Shown: piece by piece, positions 9,014 through 17,945 of the stretch
Numbering within the stretch: position 1 is the first letter of the stretch
How the letters are laid out: each line of letters begins with the position of its first letter
NCBI RefSeq assembly: GCF_000152745.1
Contig: NZ_CH672428.1
Location: 2,934,725 to 2,998,724 of the forward strand
DNA: 64,000 nucleotides
Direction of reading: 5' to 3'
From: Oceanicaulis sp. HTCC2633
GTDB taxonomy: Bacteria; Pseudomonadota; Alphaproteobacteria; Caulobacterales; Maricaulaceae
Notes under the pieces: generated by a model
The model's database searches: none
What the model saw: only the letters and a program-made list of their open reading frames with translations
What the model was told of the DNA's origin: nothing
Position numbers and translations under genes: made by a program

Positions 9014-9160
9014 AGATTTCCTCTGCCGGGAAAGGCGGCGGGGCGTTGCCCTGTCCGCGCGCGCGTCGTACAGACTGCTCTAGCAGACCCCGTGCGCCCC
9101 GCGAAGGGGGGCATGCCGTCCTCCGCGATGGTTCGCCATCCGAATGCCTTGAGGTTTTTC

Positions 9161-9736
9161 ATGCGCCTGTCCGTACTGAGCTTGTTCGCCGCCGCACTGG
9201 TCCTGTCTGGCTGTTCCAGCGTGCGGAACACGCTCGGGGACGCCAATCCGAATCCGGGACCGTGTCCGAACGCCCTGGTGCTCTATGACGCGCACCGTCT
9301 TGTGGAGATCAGCGGCGACAACGCGGTCTACGAGAATGTGGGGTTCACCGGCGAAATTCTCAATGTCGCGAGCACCTGCCGCTATTCGGGCCGGAATGCG
9401 GACCCGATCCACATGGAAATGGCGGTGCGCCTGGCCTTTGGCCGCGGGCCGGCCGCGCAGAGCGATACAAAAACCTATGACATGTTCGTGGCTGTGACCC
9501 GGACCGACCGTGCGGTGGTTGACCGCCAGGTCTTTCCAATCACCGTCACCTTCGAGCCGGGTGAGGACCGCGTGGAAGTGATCGAGGAGTTCAACTCCAT
9601 CTCGCTGCCGCGCGTGTCGCCGACCACGTCCGGCGCGAACTATGAAATCATTGTCGGGTTCGAGCTGACCGATGAGCAGCTTGAATTCAATCGCAGCGGT
9701 CTGCGCTTCCGCGTCCGGGCCGGGCAAGACGATTAG
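9161..9736 (+). CDS. Predicted lipoprotein, unknown function
   Basis: A 191-residue protein with a clear lipoprotein signal: MRLSVLSLFAAALVLSGC, lipobox LSGC with Cys 18. The mature part has no domain I recognise; it is rich in beta-type segments (TYDMFVAVTRTD, VFPITVTFEPG, NYEIIVGFEL). The frame is open far upstream across the ispH antisense strand, but GAGG six bases before the ATG at 9161 and the signal peptide fix the start. It is divergent from ispH and 14 bp before argS. Confidence 0.85.
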   Translation: MRLSVLSLFAAALVLSGCSSVRNTLGDANPNPGPCPNALVLYDAHRLVEISGDNAVYENVGFTGEILNVASTCRYSGRNADPIHMEMAVRLAFGRGPAAQSDTKTYDMFVAVTRTDRAVVDRQVFPITVTFEPGEDRVEVIEEFNSISLPRVSPTTSGANYEIIVGFELTDEQLEFNRSGLRFRVRAGQDD

Positions 9737-9750
9737 AACGCCGAGACAAG

Positions 9751-11514
9751 ATGACTTCGATTGTTGAACAGCTCAGCAGCGCCGTTGGCGCTGCCTTCGA
9801 GGCCGTGGGCCTGTCCGCGGATCTCGGCACGGTCTTTGAATCCGACCGTCCGGATCTCGCCCCCTATCAGTGCAATGGCGCCATGGCGGCGGCCAAGCAG
9901 GCCAAGAAGGCTCCGCGCGCGGTCGCCGAGGACGTGAAGGCCAGGCTTGCCGAACTGCACCCCCATCTTGAGGTGGAGATCGCCGGGCCGGGATTCCTGA
10001 ACATCACCCCGGCAGGCAATGTCTATGCGATCCGCGCCAACGGCCTGTCTGAAGACGACCGCGTTGGCGGTCGCGAGAGCACCGCTCCCAAGCGCCTGAT
10101 CATCGATTTCGGCGGGCCGAATGTCGCCAAGCCCATGCATGTGGGCCATTTGCGCTCATCCGTGATCGGCGACAGCCTGCAGCGCCTGATGCGCTTCCGT
10201 GGCCATGACGTCACCTCCGACATCCACCTCGGGGATTGGGGCCTTCAGATGGGCCATCTCGTCACCGAGCTGGAAGATGAAAAGCCCGACCTCGTCTATT
10301 ATGACGCCGACTTCACCGGCCCGTATCCCGATGAGCCGCCGGTTACGATCGAGGATCTGGCGCGGCTCTACCCGCAAGCGTCCGCCAAGGCGAAGGAAGA
10401 CCCCGAGCGCAATGCCCGCTCGCGCAAGGCGACGGCGGAGCTGCAGGCCGGGCGCCCGGGCTATCGGGCGCTGCTGCGCCATTTCATCAATGTCTCGATC
10501 GCGGCGCTGAAAGAGGATTTCGGCGCGCTGGGCGTGCATTTTGACCTGTGGAAGGGCGAGAGCGACGTCAATGACCTGATCCCCGAACTGGTCCGGGACT
10601 TCAAGGATCGCGGCGTCGCAGAGGAAAGCGACGGCGCCTGGATCGTTCGCGTCGCCCGTGAGGACGACAAGAAGGAGCTGGCGCCGCTGATCCTGGTCTC
10701 GAGCCAGGGCTCGGCGCTGTACGCCACCACCGACCTTGCGACCATTCTCGACCGCAAGCGCGAGCAAGATCCCGAGCTGACCCTTTATGTGGTGGATCTC
10801 GGGCAGTCCGATCACTTCGAGCAGGTTTTCCGGGCCGCCTACAAGGCGGGCCTCGCTGAGGAAGGCGCGCTGGAGCATGTGAAGTTCGGCACCGTGAACG
10901 GGACTGACGGCAAGCGTCTGCGCACTCGGGCGGGCGGCACCTTCCGTCTGGCGGATCTCATCAATGAGGCGCGGGACCGGGCGCGGGCGCGTCTGAACGA
11001 GGCCGGCCTGGGCGCTGAGCTGACGTCGGACGAGTTCGAGACCGTGGCGCGCGCCGTGGCGAACGCCGCGATCAAGTTCTCCGACCTGCAGAATGTGCGG
11101 ACCACCAACTATATCTTTGATCTTGATCGCTTTGTCAGCTTCGAGGGCAAGACCGGTCCGTATCTGCAATACCAGGCCGTGCGCATCAAATCGCTGCTGA
11201 AGAAAGCGGGCGATCAGGGCATCGCGCCAGGCGCCGTGACGATTTCGGACAAGGCCGAAGAAGCGCTGATCCGCCGTCTCGACGCCTTTGAGGGCGCGCT
11301 GAGCCGGGCCGAACGCGATCGCGCGCCGAATGTGCTGTGCGAGCATGCCTATGGTCTGGCGCAGGCCTTTTCCGGCTTTTACGCCGCGTGCCCGATTCTG
11401 CCGGAAAAGGACGAGGCCATCCGCGCCTCCCGCCTGCGTCTGGCGCAGACCACGCTCACCCAGCTTGAAATCGTGCTGGGCCTGATCGGGATCGACGTGC
11501 CGGAACGGATGTAA
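9751..11514 (+). CDS. argS: Arginyl-tRNA synthetase
   Basis: A class I aminoacyl-tRNA synthetase of 587 residues. The HIGH-type motif is HVGH (residues 130-133, within NVAKPMHVGHLRSSVIGD). The N-terminal additional domain precedes it, and the C-terminal DALR anticodon-binding domain follows TGPYLQYQAVRIKSLLKKAG. The KMSKS site is degenerate, as in most ArgS. It starts 14 bp after the lipoprotein gene. Confidence 0.98.
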   Translation: MTSIVEQLSSAVGAAFEAVGLSADLGTVFESDRPDLAPYQCNGAMAAAKQAKKAPRAVAEDVKARLAELHPHLEVEIAGPGFLNITPAGNVYAIRANGLSEDDRVGGRESTAPKRLIIDFGGPNVAKPMHVGHLRSSVIGDSLQRLMRFRGHDVTSDIHLGDWGLQMGHLVTELEDEKPDLVYYDADFTGPYPDEPPVTIEDLARLYPQASAKAKEDPERNARSRKATAELQAGRPGYRALLRHFINVSIAALKEDFGALGVHFDLWKGESDVNDLIPELVRDFKDRGVAEESDGAWIVRVAREDDKKELAPLILVSSQGSALYATTDLATILDRKREQDPELTLYVVDLGQSDHFEQVFRAAYKAGLAEEGALEHVKFGTVNGTDGKRLRTRAGGTFRLADLINEARDRARARLNEAGLGAELTSDEFETVARAVANAAIKFSDLQNVRTTNYIFDLDRFVSFEGKTGPYLQYQAVRIKSLLKKAGDQGIAPGAVTISDKAEEALIRRLDAFEGALSRAERDRAPNVLCEHAYGLAQAFSGFYAACPILPEKDEAIRASRLRLAQTTLTQLEIVLGLIGIDVPERM

Positions 11515-11600
11515 GCCCGGGTTTGGTCTTCGCCCCCCTGTTCAGGGGAGGGCGGGGACGGGCGTCTGGTCTACAGTGTCTCCATGACGGGGAGACGCCT

Positions 11601-11993
11601 ATGTTTATGACCATGGTTCTGGCTCTGGCGCTGGTTGATGACCGGCCTTTTGAAGCGGACGAACAGCAATACTCAGCCTGGCTGCAACAGGGCTGTCGCC
11701 TGCAGCAGGCGGATCGCCGCGACGGCCATGAACCGGCGGAATTCGAGGCGTTTTGCGCCTGTGTCGCCGACAGACTCAATGAAACCTCATCCGATGAGGC
11801 GTTTCGCGTCATGGCGCTGAGCCTGCAGGGTCATGCTCAGGACCGGGCGGACATCTCTGACTGGGAAGCGGCGCGTGATACCGCCTATGCGGAATATTCG
11901 GCCTTGTCCCAGCAGGAGCAGAGTGAAATTCCCGGACGGCTTCAATCCAGCCTGCAGCAATGCGTGACGCTGGGGCCTGCAACCCATAACTGA
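11601..11993 (+). CDS. Four-cysteine protein of unknown function, tandem paralogue A
   Basis: A 130-residue protein with a short hydrophobic N-terminus (MFMTMVLALALV), then RPFEADEQQYSAWLQQGCRLQQADR and four Cys in all (WLQQGC, FCAC, LQQC). The next gene has the same length, architecture and Cys positions, so the two are a local duplication. The N-terminal segment looks like a minimal signal peptide but lacks a basic n-region, so export is only likely. A GGGGAG site seven bases before the ATG supports the start. I do not recognise the family. Confidence 0.75.
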   Translation: MFMTMVLALALVDDRPFEADEQQYSAWLQQGCRLQQADRRDGHEPAEFEAFCACVADRLNETSSDEAFRVMALSLQGHAQDRADISDWEAARDTAYAEYSALSQQEQSEIPGRLQSSLQQCVTLGPATHN

Positions 11994-12004
11994 GGGAGGC
12001 GGGC

Positions 12005-12397
12005 ATGCTGATCGCATTGGCGCTGGGGTTGGCGCTGTCTGGTGATCGACCATACGAAGCCGATGAGCGCCAGTATGGCGTCTGGCTGCAACAGGCTTGT
12101 CGCATCCAGCAAACGGATCGCAATCCGTCGCAAACCCCGGCTGACTTTGAAAGCTTCTGCCAGTGTTTTTCCGATGATCTGCGCGAAACGGTCAGCGCGG
12201 ATGGCTTTCGACTGATGGCGCTGGGCTCGCAAGCCAGCATCGAGGGACGCGGTGAGATCCAGGACTGGGAAGCCGTGCGTGATATGGTCATGACGGAATT
12301 CGAGGCCCTGCCTGAGGACGAGCAGCTGGCCATTCCCCAGTCCCTTCAGACCGCCTTGCAAGCCTGCATCCAGCTGACTCCGCCCGTGACGCAATAG
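12005..12397 (+). CDS. Four-cysteine protein of unknown function, tandem paralogue B
   Basis: Paralogue of the preceding gene, 11 bp downstream and also 130 residues: MLIALALGLALSGDRPYEADERQYGVWLQQACRIQQ ... FCQCF ... LQACI. All four Cys and most aromatic and acidic landmarks align without gaps. A GGGAGG site lies upstream of the ATG. Four conserved Cys in short, probably exported proteins suggest two disulfides, which is inference. Function unknown; the pair is probably one transcription unit. Confidence 0.75.
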   Translation: MLIALALGLALSGDRPYEADERQYGVWLQQACRIQQTDRNPSQTPADFESFCQCFSDDLRETVSADGFRLMALGSQASIEGRGEIQDWEAVRDMVMTEFEALPEDEQLAIPQSLQTALQACIQLTPPVTQ

Positions 12398-12479
12398 GGA
12401 TGCAGAGGGCCGCCGGACCAACGGGTCTGACGGGCGGGATCAGGGGCTGTCACGCCTATGCTGCAGCGCCCAATCGCGA

Positions 12480-12507
12480 TTGACTCATACCGCGCAAACG
12501 CTAGGTT
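12480..12507 (+). promoter_or_regulatory. Candidate promoter for the gcv operon leader
   Basis: TTGACT and TAGGTT are spaced by 16 bases, about 60 bp before the first glycine aptamer. A perfect 9-bp inverted repeat (12491-12513) sits on the spacer and -10. Sequence-based prediction. Confidence 0.45.
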
Positions 12508-12513
12508 TGCGCG
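12491..12513. repeat. Perfect 9-bp inverted repeat at the gcv promoter
   Basis: Arms CGCGCAAAC and GTTTGCGCG are separated by GCTAG. The location over the predicted promoter suggests an operator; as RNA it would be a stable hairpin but has no T tract, so a terminator for the preceding pair is less likely. Confidence 0.5.
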
Positions 12514-12562
12514 TCGCTGCTGACCCGCCGTGAGGCGCGCTGCAGCGGGCCTAGATACAGGT

Positions 12563-12766
12563 CACTTGCGGGAGAGACCGGCCGAAGACGCCGGCGCCGA
12601 AGGCGCAACCGCCCCGGAAACGCTCAGGCTAACGGACCGCAAGCCTAAGACCTAACGCTGGAAAGCGGGCGCTGAACACTCAGCGCCCCACCGAAGGAGC
12701 AATGCGGGCGCGCCTCTCCCTGGCTGGCGCCGCGCGGGAATCTCTCAGGTCTTCAAGACAGCGGGG
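12563..12766 (+). promoter_or_regulatory. Tandem glycine riboswitch upstream of gcvT
   Basis: Two glycine aptamers lie in a row. Aptamer 1 (about 12566-12643) shows the conserved GCGGGAGAGACC, GGCGCCGAAGG, ACCGCCCCGGAAACGCTCAG and closing GGACCGC. Aptamer 2 (about 12655-12764) shows GGAAAGCGGGC, CCACCGAAGGAGCAA, GGGAATCTCTCAGG and closing ACAGCG pairing with CGCTG. This is the usual leader of gcv operons, turning on glycine cleavage when glycine is abundant. The remaining parts of the 12398-12825 gap hold the promoter and inverted repeat; I see no gene there. Confidence 0.93.
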
Positions 12767-12825
12767 GCGAATCGGAGCCGGCATGAGCCGCGCGACGCTC
12801 GCAAACCCGCATGCTGAGGCCAGAC

Positions 12826-13920
12826 ATGACCGAAACGCTCAACCGCACGCCGCTTTATGATCTCCATGTCGAGCTGGGGGCCAAGATGGTCCCGTTCGCC
12901 GGCTATGAAATGCCTGTCCAGTATGACGGCGTCATGGGCGAACATAATCACACCCGCGAGGCGGCGGGCCTGTTCGACGTGTCCCATATGGGGCAGGCGC
13001 GTCTGATCGGCGATGAGAGCGCGCTGGAAAAGCTGATCACGGCGGATCTCGCCGCGCTGCAGTCCGGCGAGCAGAAATACACCCTGCTTCTGAATTCCGA
13101 AGGCGGGATCAAGGATGACCTGATGGTCTCCCGTCCGGATGATGAGGGCCTGTTCCTGGTGGTGAACGCCGCCTGCAAGCGGTCCGACTTTGATTACATC
13201 ATCGAAGCGACCAAGGGCGTCGCCGAACTCGTTGAGCTTGATGGCCGCGCGCTGCTGGCGCTGCAGGGGCCTCAAGCCGGCGCGGTGATGGCGGAACTCT
13301 GCCCGGACGCGGCCAAGATGGTCTTCATGCAGGCGGGCTGGTTCGAAGTGGACGGCCTGCGCCTGATGATCTCCCGCTCGGGCTATACCGGCGAGGACGG
13401 ATTTGAAATCTCGGTCGCCAACGAGCACGCCAGCGATTTCGCCCGCAAGCTTCTCTCTGATGCGCGCGTGAAACCCATCGGTCTGGGCGCGCGGGACTCC
13501 CTGCGTCTGGAAGCGGGGCTGTGCCTTTATGGCCATGACATGGACGAGGCGACCAGCCCGATCGAGGCGGCCCTGACCTGGGCGGTGGCCAAATCCCGCC
13601 GGGAGCGCGCCGACTTCCCGGGCGCTGCGCGCATCCTCAAGGACATCGCCGACAAGCCCGCCAAGAAGCGCGTCGGCATCGCCCTGAAAGACCGCGCTCC
13701 GGCGCGCGAGGGCACGGAAATCGCTGTGAATGGCGAGGTGGTTGGCGTGGTCACTTCGGGCGGCTTTGGCCCGACCGTGGGCGCGCCCATCGCCATGGGC
13801 TATGTGCGCACCGATCTGGCGACGCCCGGCACGCAGGTTGACTTGATGGTGCGCGGCAAGGCGCGCCCGGCCGAAGTGGTGAAGACGCCCTTCGCGCCGC
13901 ATCGTTTTTATCGCGGTTGA
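12826..13920 (+). CDS. gcvT: Glycine cleavage system T protein (aminomethyltransferase)
   Basis: The T protein moves the aminomethyl carbon from the H-protein lipoyl arm to tetrahydrofolate. At 364 residues it shows TPLYDLHVELGAKMVPFAGYEMPVQY at the start, the DVSHMGQ loop, the SRSGYTGEDGFEI folate-site block and a C-terminal barrel domain with GFGPTVGAPIAMGYV. The ATG at 12826 has GAGG six bases upstream, unlike the in-frame ATG at 12811. It is the first gene after the glycine riboswitch. Confidence 0.97.
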   Translation: MTETLNRTPLYDLHVELGAKMVPFAGYEMPVQYDGVMGEHNHTREAAGLFDVSHMGQARLIGDESALEKLITADLAALQSGEQKYTLLLNSEGGIKDDLMVSRPDDEGLFLVVNAACKRSDFDYIIEATKGVAELVELDGRALLALQGPQAGAVMAELCPDAAKMVFMQAGWFEVDGLRLMISRSGYTGEDGFEISVANEHASDFARKLLSDARVKPIGLGARDSLRLEAGLCLYGHDMDEATSPIEAALTWAVAKSRRERADFPGAARILKDIADKPAKKRVGIALKDRAPAREGTEIAVNGEVVGVVTSGGFGPTVGAPIAMGYVRTDLATPGTQVDLMVRGKARPAEVVKTPFAPHRFYRG

Positions 13921-13953
13921 TCCCGCGCATTACCGCTCTGGAGGAGACGTCTG

Positions 13954-14319
13954 ATGAGCACCCGTTTTACCAAAGACCATGAATGGATCCGCGTTGAGGG
14001 CGAAGAGGGCGTCATGGGCATCACCGCCTACGCCGCCGAGCAGCTCGGCGATGTGGTCTTCGTGGAGCTGCCCGAAGTCGGCAAGACGGTCGCCCAGGGC
14101 GACGAGCTGGCTGTCGTGGAAAGCGTGAAGGCGGCGTCCGAGGTTTACGCCCCGGTGTCCGGCGAGATCATCGAAGTGAACTCGGCTCTGGAAGATGCGC
14201 CGGCGACCGTGAACGAAGCGCCGCAAGGCGAGGGCTGGTTCGTCAAGATCAAGCTGTCGGACAAGGCCCAGCTTGACGCGATGATGGATGACGCGGCCTA
14301 CGCCGAACACACCAAGTAA
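13954..14319 (+). CDS. gcvH: Glycine cleavage system H protein
   Basis: The lipoyl carrier shuttling the aminomethyl group between P, T and L proteins. The 121-residue length and the sequence [29 protein letters not shown] are typical, and the lipoylated Lys is residue 59 in [17 protein letters not shown] site precedes the ATG. It follows gcvT by 33 bp. Confidence 0.97.
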   Translation: MSTRFTKDHEWIRVEGEEGVMGITAYAAEQLGDVVFVELPEVGKTVAQGDELAVVESVKAASEVYAPVSGEIIEVNSALEDAPATVNEAPQGEGWFVKIKLSDKAQLDAMMDDAAYAEHTK

Positions 14320-14414
14320 GTCTCGACGCCTGACGGCGTCGATCTAGATGCAGCGACAAGACCGGCGGCCCGTGGGGCCGCCCGCCCTGCTTATTGAAGG
14401 AAGGTGGATCGCCC

Positions 14415-15761
14415 ATGCGCTATCTCCCGCTGACCGACGCCGACCGGGCCGAGATGCTCGAGATGATCGGCGTGGATTCTGTCGACGCCCTGTTCGAGGA
14501 TGTGCCGCAGACGGCGCGACTGGACGGGCCGGTGGACCTGCCGCGCCACAAGAGCGAGATGGAGGTCGAGCGCCTTCTCACGCAGATATCGCGCAAGAAC
14601 ATCGCGGCCTCCGAAGCGCCGTTCTTCGTGGGCGCGGGCGCATACAAGCACCACATTCCCTCCAGCGTGGATCATCTGATCCAGCGTTCGGAATACCTGA
14701 CGAGCTACACGCCCTATCAGCCGGAAATCAGCCAGGGCACGTTGCAGACCCTGTTCGAGTTCCAGACCCAGGTCGCGCTTCTGACCGGCATGGAGGTGGC
14801 GAACGCCTCCATGTATGACGGCTCGACCGCTTGCGGCGAAGCCGTGCTGATGGCGTGCCGGATCACCAAGCGCCGGAAGGCGATTCTCAGCGGCAATCTG
14901 CATCCGCATTACGCGGCGGCGACGCATACGCTGGCCAAATACATGGATATCGAGATCAAGGACGATGCGGCCAAGCCGGGCGGGCTGGACGATATCGCCG
15001 CGGATATCCCCGATGATGTGGCCTGCGTCGTGGTGCAGAATCCGGACGTGTTCGGCCAGGTCCATGATCTGGAACCCATCGCCAAGGCCGCCCATGAGAA
15101 GGGCGCTCTGCTGATCGCGGTTTTCACCGAGGCGGTCTCGCTGGGCCTGATGAAGACCCCGGGCGCCATGGGCGCGGACATCGTGGTGGGCGAAGGCCAG
15201 TCCATCGGTGTCGGCCTGCAGTTCGGCGGACCCCATGTGGGTCTGTTCGCCTGCCGCAACGACCGCAATTACATCCGCAACCTGCCGGGCCGTCTGGCCG
15301 GTGAGACCGTGGACGCGGACGGCCGTCGCGGCTTTGTGCTGACGCTCTCGACCCGTGAGCAACATATCCGCCGCGACAAGGCGACCTCGAACATCTGCAC
15401 CAACTCTGGCCTGATGACCTTGGCCTGGACGATCCACATGTCGCTTCTGGGCGATACAGGCCTGCGCACCATGGCCCAGCTGAGCCATGAGAAGGCCTGC
15501 GAGCTGGCGGACCGCCTGAGCGCGATTTCCGGCGTGGAGCTGGTCACCGACGCCTTCTTCAACGAGTTCACCCTGCGCTTGCCGAAAAACGCGGCGGACG
15601 TGGTGGAGGCGCTGGCCGAGAAGGGCGTTCTGGGCGGCGTGCCCGCCAGCCGGCTCTATCCGGGCAAGGGCTATGACGATCTGCTGATCGTTGCGGCCAC
15701 CGAAACCAACACCGATAGCGATCTCGACGCTTTCGAAGCGGCTCTGAAAGAGGTGCTGTAA
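14415..15761 (+). CDS. gcvPA: Glycine dehydrogenase (decarboxylating) subunit 1
   Basis: The N-terminal half of the P protein, here a separate 448-residue subunit (the split form found in many alphaproteobacteria and Gram-positives). [55 protein letters not shown] and [14 protein letters not shown] are family blocks. A TTG at 14394 is in frame, but the AAGGAAGGTGG between it and the ATG at 14415 works as the ribosome-binding site for the ATG. The partner gcvPB follows by 2 bp. Confidence 0.96.
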   Translation: MRYLPLTDADRAEMLEMIGVDSVDALFEDVPQTARLDGPVDLPRHKSEMEVERLLTQISRKNIAASEAPFFVGAGAYKHHIPSSVDHLIQRSEYLTSYTPYQPEISQGTLQTLFEFQTQVALLTGMEVANASMYDGSTACGEAVLMACRITKRRKAILSGNLHPHYAAATHTLAKYMDIEIKDDAAKPGGLDDIAADIPDDVACVVVQNPDVFGQVHDLEPIAKAAHEKGALLIAVFTEAVSLGLMKTPGAMGADIVVGEGQSIGVGLQFGGPHVGLFACRNDRNYIRNLPGRLAGETVDADGRRGFVLTLSTREQHIRRDKATSNICTNSGLMTLAWTIHMSLLGDTGLRTMAQLSHEKACELADRLSAISGVELVTDAFFNEFTLRLPKNAADVVEALAEKGVLGGVPASRLYPGKGYDDLLIVAATETNTDSDLDAFEAALKEVL

Positions 15762-15763
15762 TC

Positions 15764-17332
15764 ATGGCGATGAATACGCAAGGCCGTCCCTCCGCCCCGC
15801 TCCACACCCCGGATCCGGGCGCCTATGACGACACCTTCTCGGGCTCGCGCGGGCTCGACCAGGCCGAGCCGCTGATCTTCGAGCGTCAGACCTATGACAA
15901 GACCGGCGTCGATTTCGAAACGCCCAAGGGGACGAAATCCCGTCTGGGCGCGCTCGAGCGCACCGAGGATCTGGGGCTGCCGGGCCTGTCTGAGCCCGAA
16001 GCCATGCGCCATTATGTGCGCCTCAGCCGGAAGAACTACGCCATCGATATCGGGCTCTACCCGCTGGGCTCGTGCACGATGAAGCACAATCCGCGTCTCA
16101 ACGAGAAGATGGCGCGTCTGCCGGGCTTCTCCGACGTGCACCCGCTGCAGCCTCAATCGACCGTGCAGGGCGCGTTCGAACTGATCGGCGAGCTGGCGCA
16201 CTGGCTGATGACGCTGACCAACATGCCGACCGTGGCGATGAGCCCGAAAGCGGGCGCCCATGGCGAGCTGTGCGGCATGATGGCGATCCGCGCCGCCCTC
16301 GATGCGCGAGGTGAAAGCCATCGCCGCCGCGTGCTGGTGCCCGAAAGCGCGCACGGCACCAACCCGGCCACCGCCGTGCAATGCGGCTTCTTCTGCGACG
16401 AGATCCCCGCAGGCCCCGATGGTCGTGTCGACATGGAGGCCTTCAAGGCCAAGCTTGGCGATGATGTCGCCGCGATCATGCTGACCAACCCCAATACGTG
16501 CGGCCTGTTCGAGCGCGACATTCGCGCGATTGCAGACGCCATCCACGAGGCGGGCGGCTATTTCTATTGCGACGGCGCCAACTTCAACGCCATTTCCGGC
16601 CGGGTCCGCCCGGGCGATCTCGGTGTGGACGCCATGCACTTCAACCTGCACAAGACCTATTCCACGCCCCATGGCGGCGGCGGTCCCGGCGCAGGCCCGA
16701 CGGTGCTGTCCGAAGCGCTGGCGAAGTTCGCCCCGCTGCCTTTCGTCATCAAGGAGGGCGACAGCTGGCGCATGGTCGAGGATGAAGCCGACGCCAGGGC
16801 CCAGGGCGCCCAGCCCTTCGGCCGCATGGTCGCCTTCCACGGCCAGATGGGCATGTTCACCCGGGCGATGAGCTACATGCTCAGCCATGGCGCGGACGGC
16901 CTGAAGCAGGCCAGCGAGGACGCGGTCCTGAACGCCAACTACATCCTGGCGCGTCTGAAGGACGTCATGACGCCGTCCTTTGACGGTCTGTGCATGCACG
17001 AGGCGCTGTTTGACGACCGCTTCCTGAAGGATACCGGCGTCACCACGCTCGACTTTGCGAAAGCCATGATCGATGAGGGCTATCACCCCATGACCATGTA
17101 CTTCCCGCTGGTCGTGCACGGGGCCATGCTGATCGAGCCGACAGAGTCTGAATCCAAGGCCAGCGTGGATCGCTTCTGTGACACGCTGGAAGCGCTGGCT
17201 CACGCCGCGAAGGCGGGCGAGACCGAGCGGTTCACCGCCGCGCCGCGCTTTGCGCCGGCCAAGCGTCTGGATGAGACCCGCGCCGCTCGCCAGCCTGTGC
17301 TGCGCTGGACGCCGGCGGCGTCAGAGGCGTAA
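15764..17332 (+). CDS. gcvPB: Glycine dehydrogenase (decarboxylating) subunit 2
   Basis: The PLP-binding half of the split P protein, 522 residues. The cofactor Lys is near residue 297 in NLHKTYSTPHGGGGPGAGP; other blocks are LGSCTMKHNPRLNE, SPKAGAHGELCGM and ESAHGTNPATA. With gcvPA it decarboxylates glycine and loads the H protein. It is the last gene of the riboswitch-led operon; the L protein (lipoamide dehydrogenase) is not in the window. Confidence 0.97.
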   Translation: MAMNTQGRPSAPLHTPDPGAYDDTFSGSRGLDQAEPLIFERQTYDKTGVDFETPKGTKSRLGALERTEDLGLPGLSEPEAMRHYVRLSRKNYAIDIGLYPLGSCTMKHNPRLNEKMARLPGFSDVHPLQPQSTVQGAFELIGELAHWLMTLTNMPTVAMSPKAGAHGELCGMMAIRAALDARGESHRRRVLVPESAHGTNPATAVQCGFFCDEIPAGPDGRVDMEAFKAKLGDDVAAIMLTNPNTCGLFERDIRAIADAIHEAGGYFYCDGANFNAISGRVRPGDLGVDAMHFNLHKTYSTPHGGGGPGAGPTVLSEALAKFAPLPFVIKEGDSWRMVEDEADARAQGAQPFGRMVAFHGQMGMFTRAMSYMLSHGADGLKQASEDAVLNANYILARLKDVMTPSFDGLCMHEALFDDRFLKDTGVTTLDFAKAMIDEGYHPMTMYFPLVVHGAMLIEPTESESKASVDRFCDTLEALAHAAKAGETERFTAAPRFAPAKRLDETRAARQPVLRWTPAASEA

Positions 17333-17457
17333 GAGCGACGCAGTCTCACGCGCCGGTTGAGGTTGCAGTGCAACACTGCGACGAAATCGGTCCGGTCAAC
17401 TGCAAGATTGCGGGCCTCGTCAGTCGATACGGGTTGTATCGGATGGCGGGGCCCTCA

Positions 17458-17471
17458 ACATAGGCCTATGT
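17458..17471. repeat. Perfect 14-bp palindrome between gcvPB and the small membrane protein gene
   Basis: ACATAGGCCTATGT lies in the 170-bp gap, about 30 bp before the next start. It could be a regulator site or chance. The rest of the gap shows nothing I can name. Confidence 0.35.
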
Positions 17472-17502
17472 AGCAGGCATCAGGGTCTGCATTCGGGTTA
17501 GG

Positions 17503-17820
17503 ATGGCGGCGGTGGCGATGAACGACACCCCCAATCGCTGGGCGCGCAACGGAATGAACGGCGTGACCGGCATGGTCATGGTGGTGCTCCGCGCGATTTC
17601 GGTCGCCCTGGCGCTGTTCCTGCTCGCCCTGTCCGTGCCGCTCTTCTTCCTGCCCATTCCGCTGGGATTGCCGCTGGCCGTGATCGGCCTGCTGCTGCTG
17701 GCGATGACCTCCAAGCGCGCCCATACCTTCATCACCAACTGGCTCAAGCGCCATCCGGGCGTCTGGGACAAGGTCAAGCATATCTTTGACCGCTTCCACC
17801 GTGACGACCGCCCCTCCTGA
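17503..17820 (+). CDS. Small membrane protein, unknown
   Basis: A 105-residue protein with two closely spaced hydrophobic helices (about 26-46 and 48-67) and a basic C-terminal tail (KRHPGVWDKVKHIFDRFHRDD) that should be cytoplasmic. The pattern resembles small PGPGW/DUF-type transmembrane proteins, but I cannot assign a family. Starts at 17503 or 17518 are both possible. It stands alone between the gcv operon and the serine hydrolase. Confidence 0.7.
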   Translation: MAAVAMNDTPNRWARNGMNGVTGMVMVVLRAISVALALFLLALSVPLFFLPIPLGLPLAVIGLLLLAMTSKRAHTFITNWLKRHPGVWDKVKHIFDRFHRDDRPS

Positions 17821-17945
17821 CGGCTGGTGCGGATCAATCGGTCAATGGCGTGAATGCGTCGGTGAACGGCGCTTCTGGCGTGGATCAGATCAGATAGGCT
17901 TCAGGCTCCTGCCCGATAACGTCTGTGCGCAGACAGGAGCCGTTT

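Noticed and set aside
7742-9160. A long plus-strand frame running into the lipoprotein gene at 9161
   Set aside because: The upstream part is antisense to ispH and DUF1801; the signal peptide and ribosome-binding site place the true start at 9161.
12482-12486. Isolated GANTC sites at other promoters, such as GACTC at the gcv promoter
   Set aside because: Single GANTC sites are expected every few hundred bases by chance; only the triple cluster at ccrM exceeds that.
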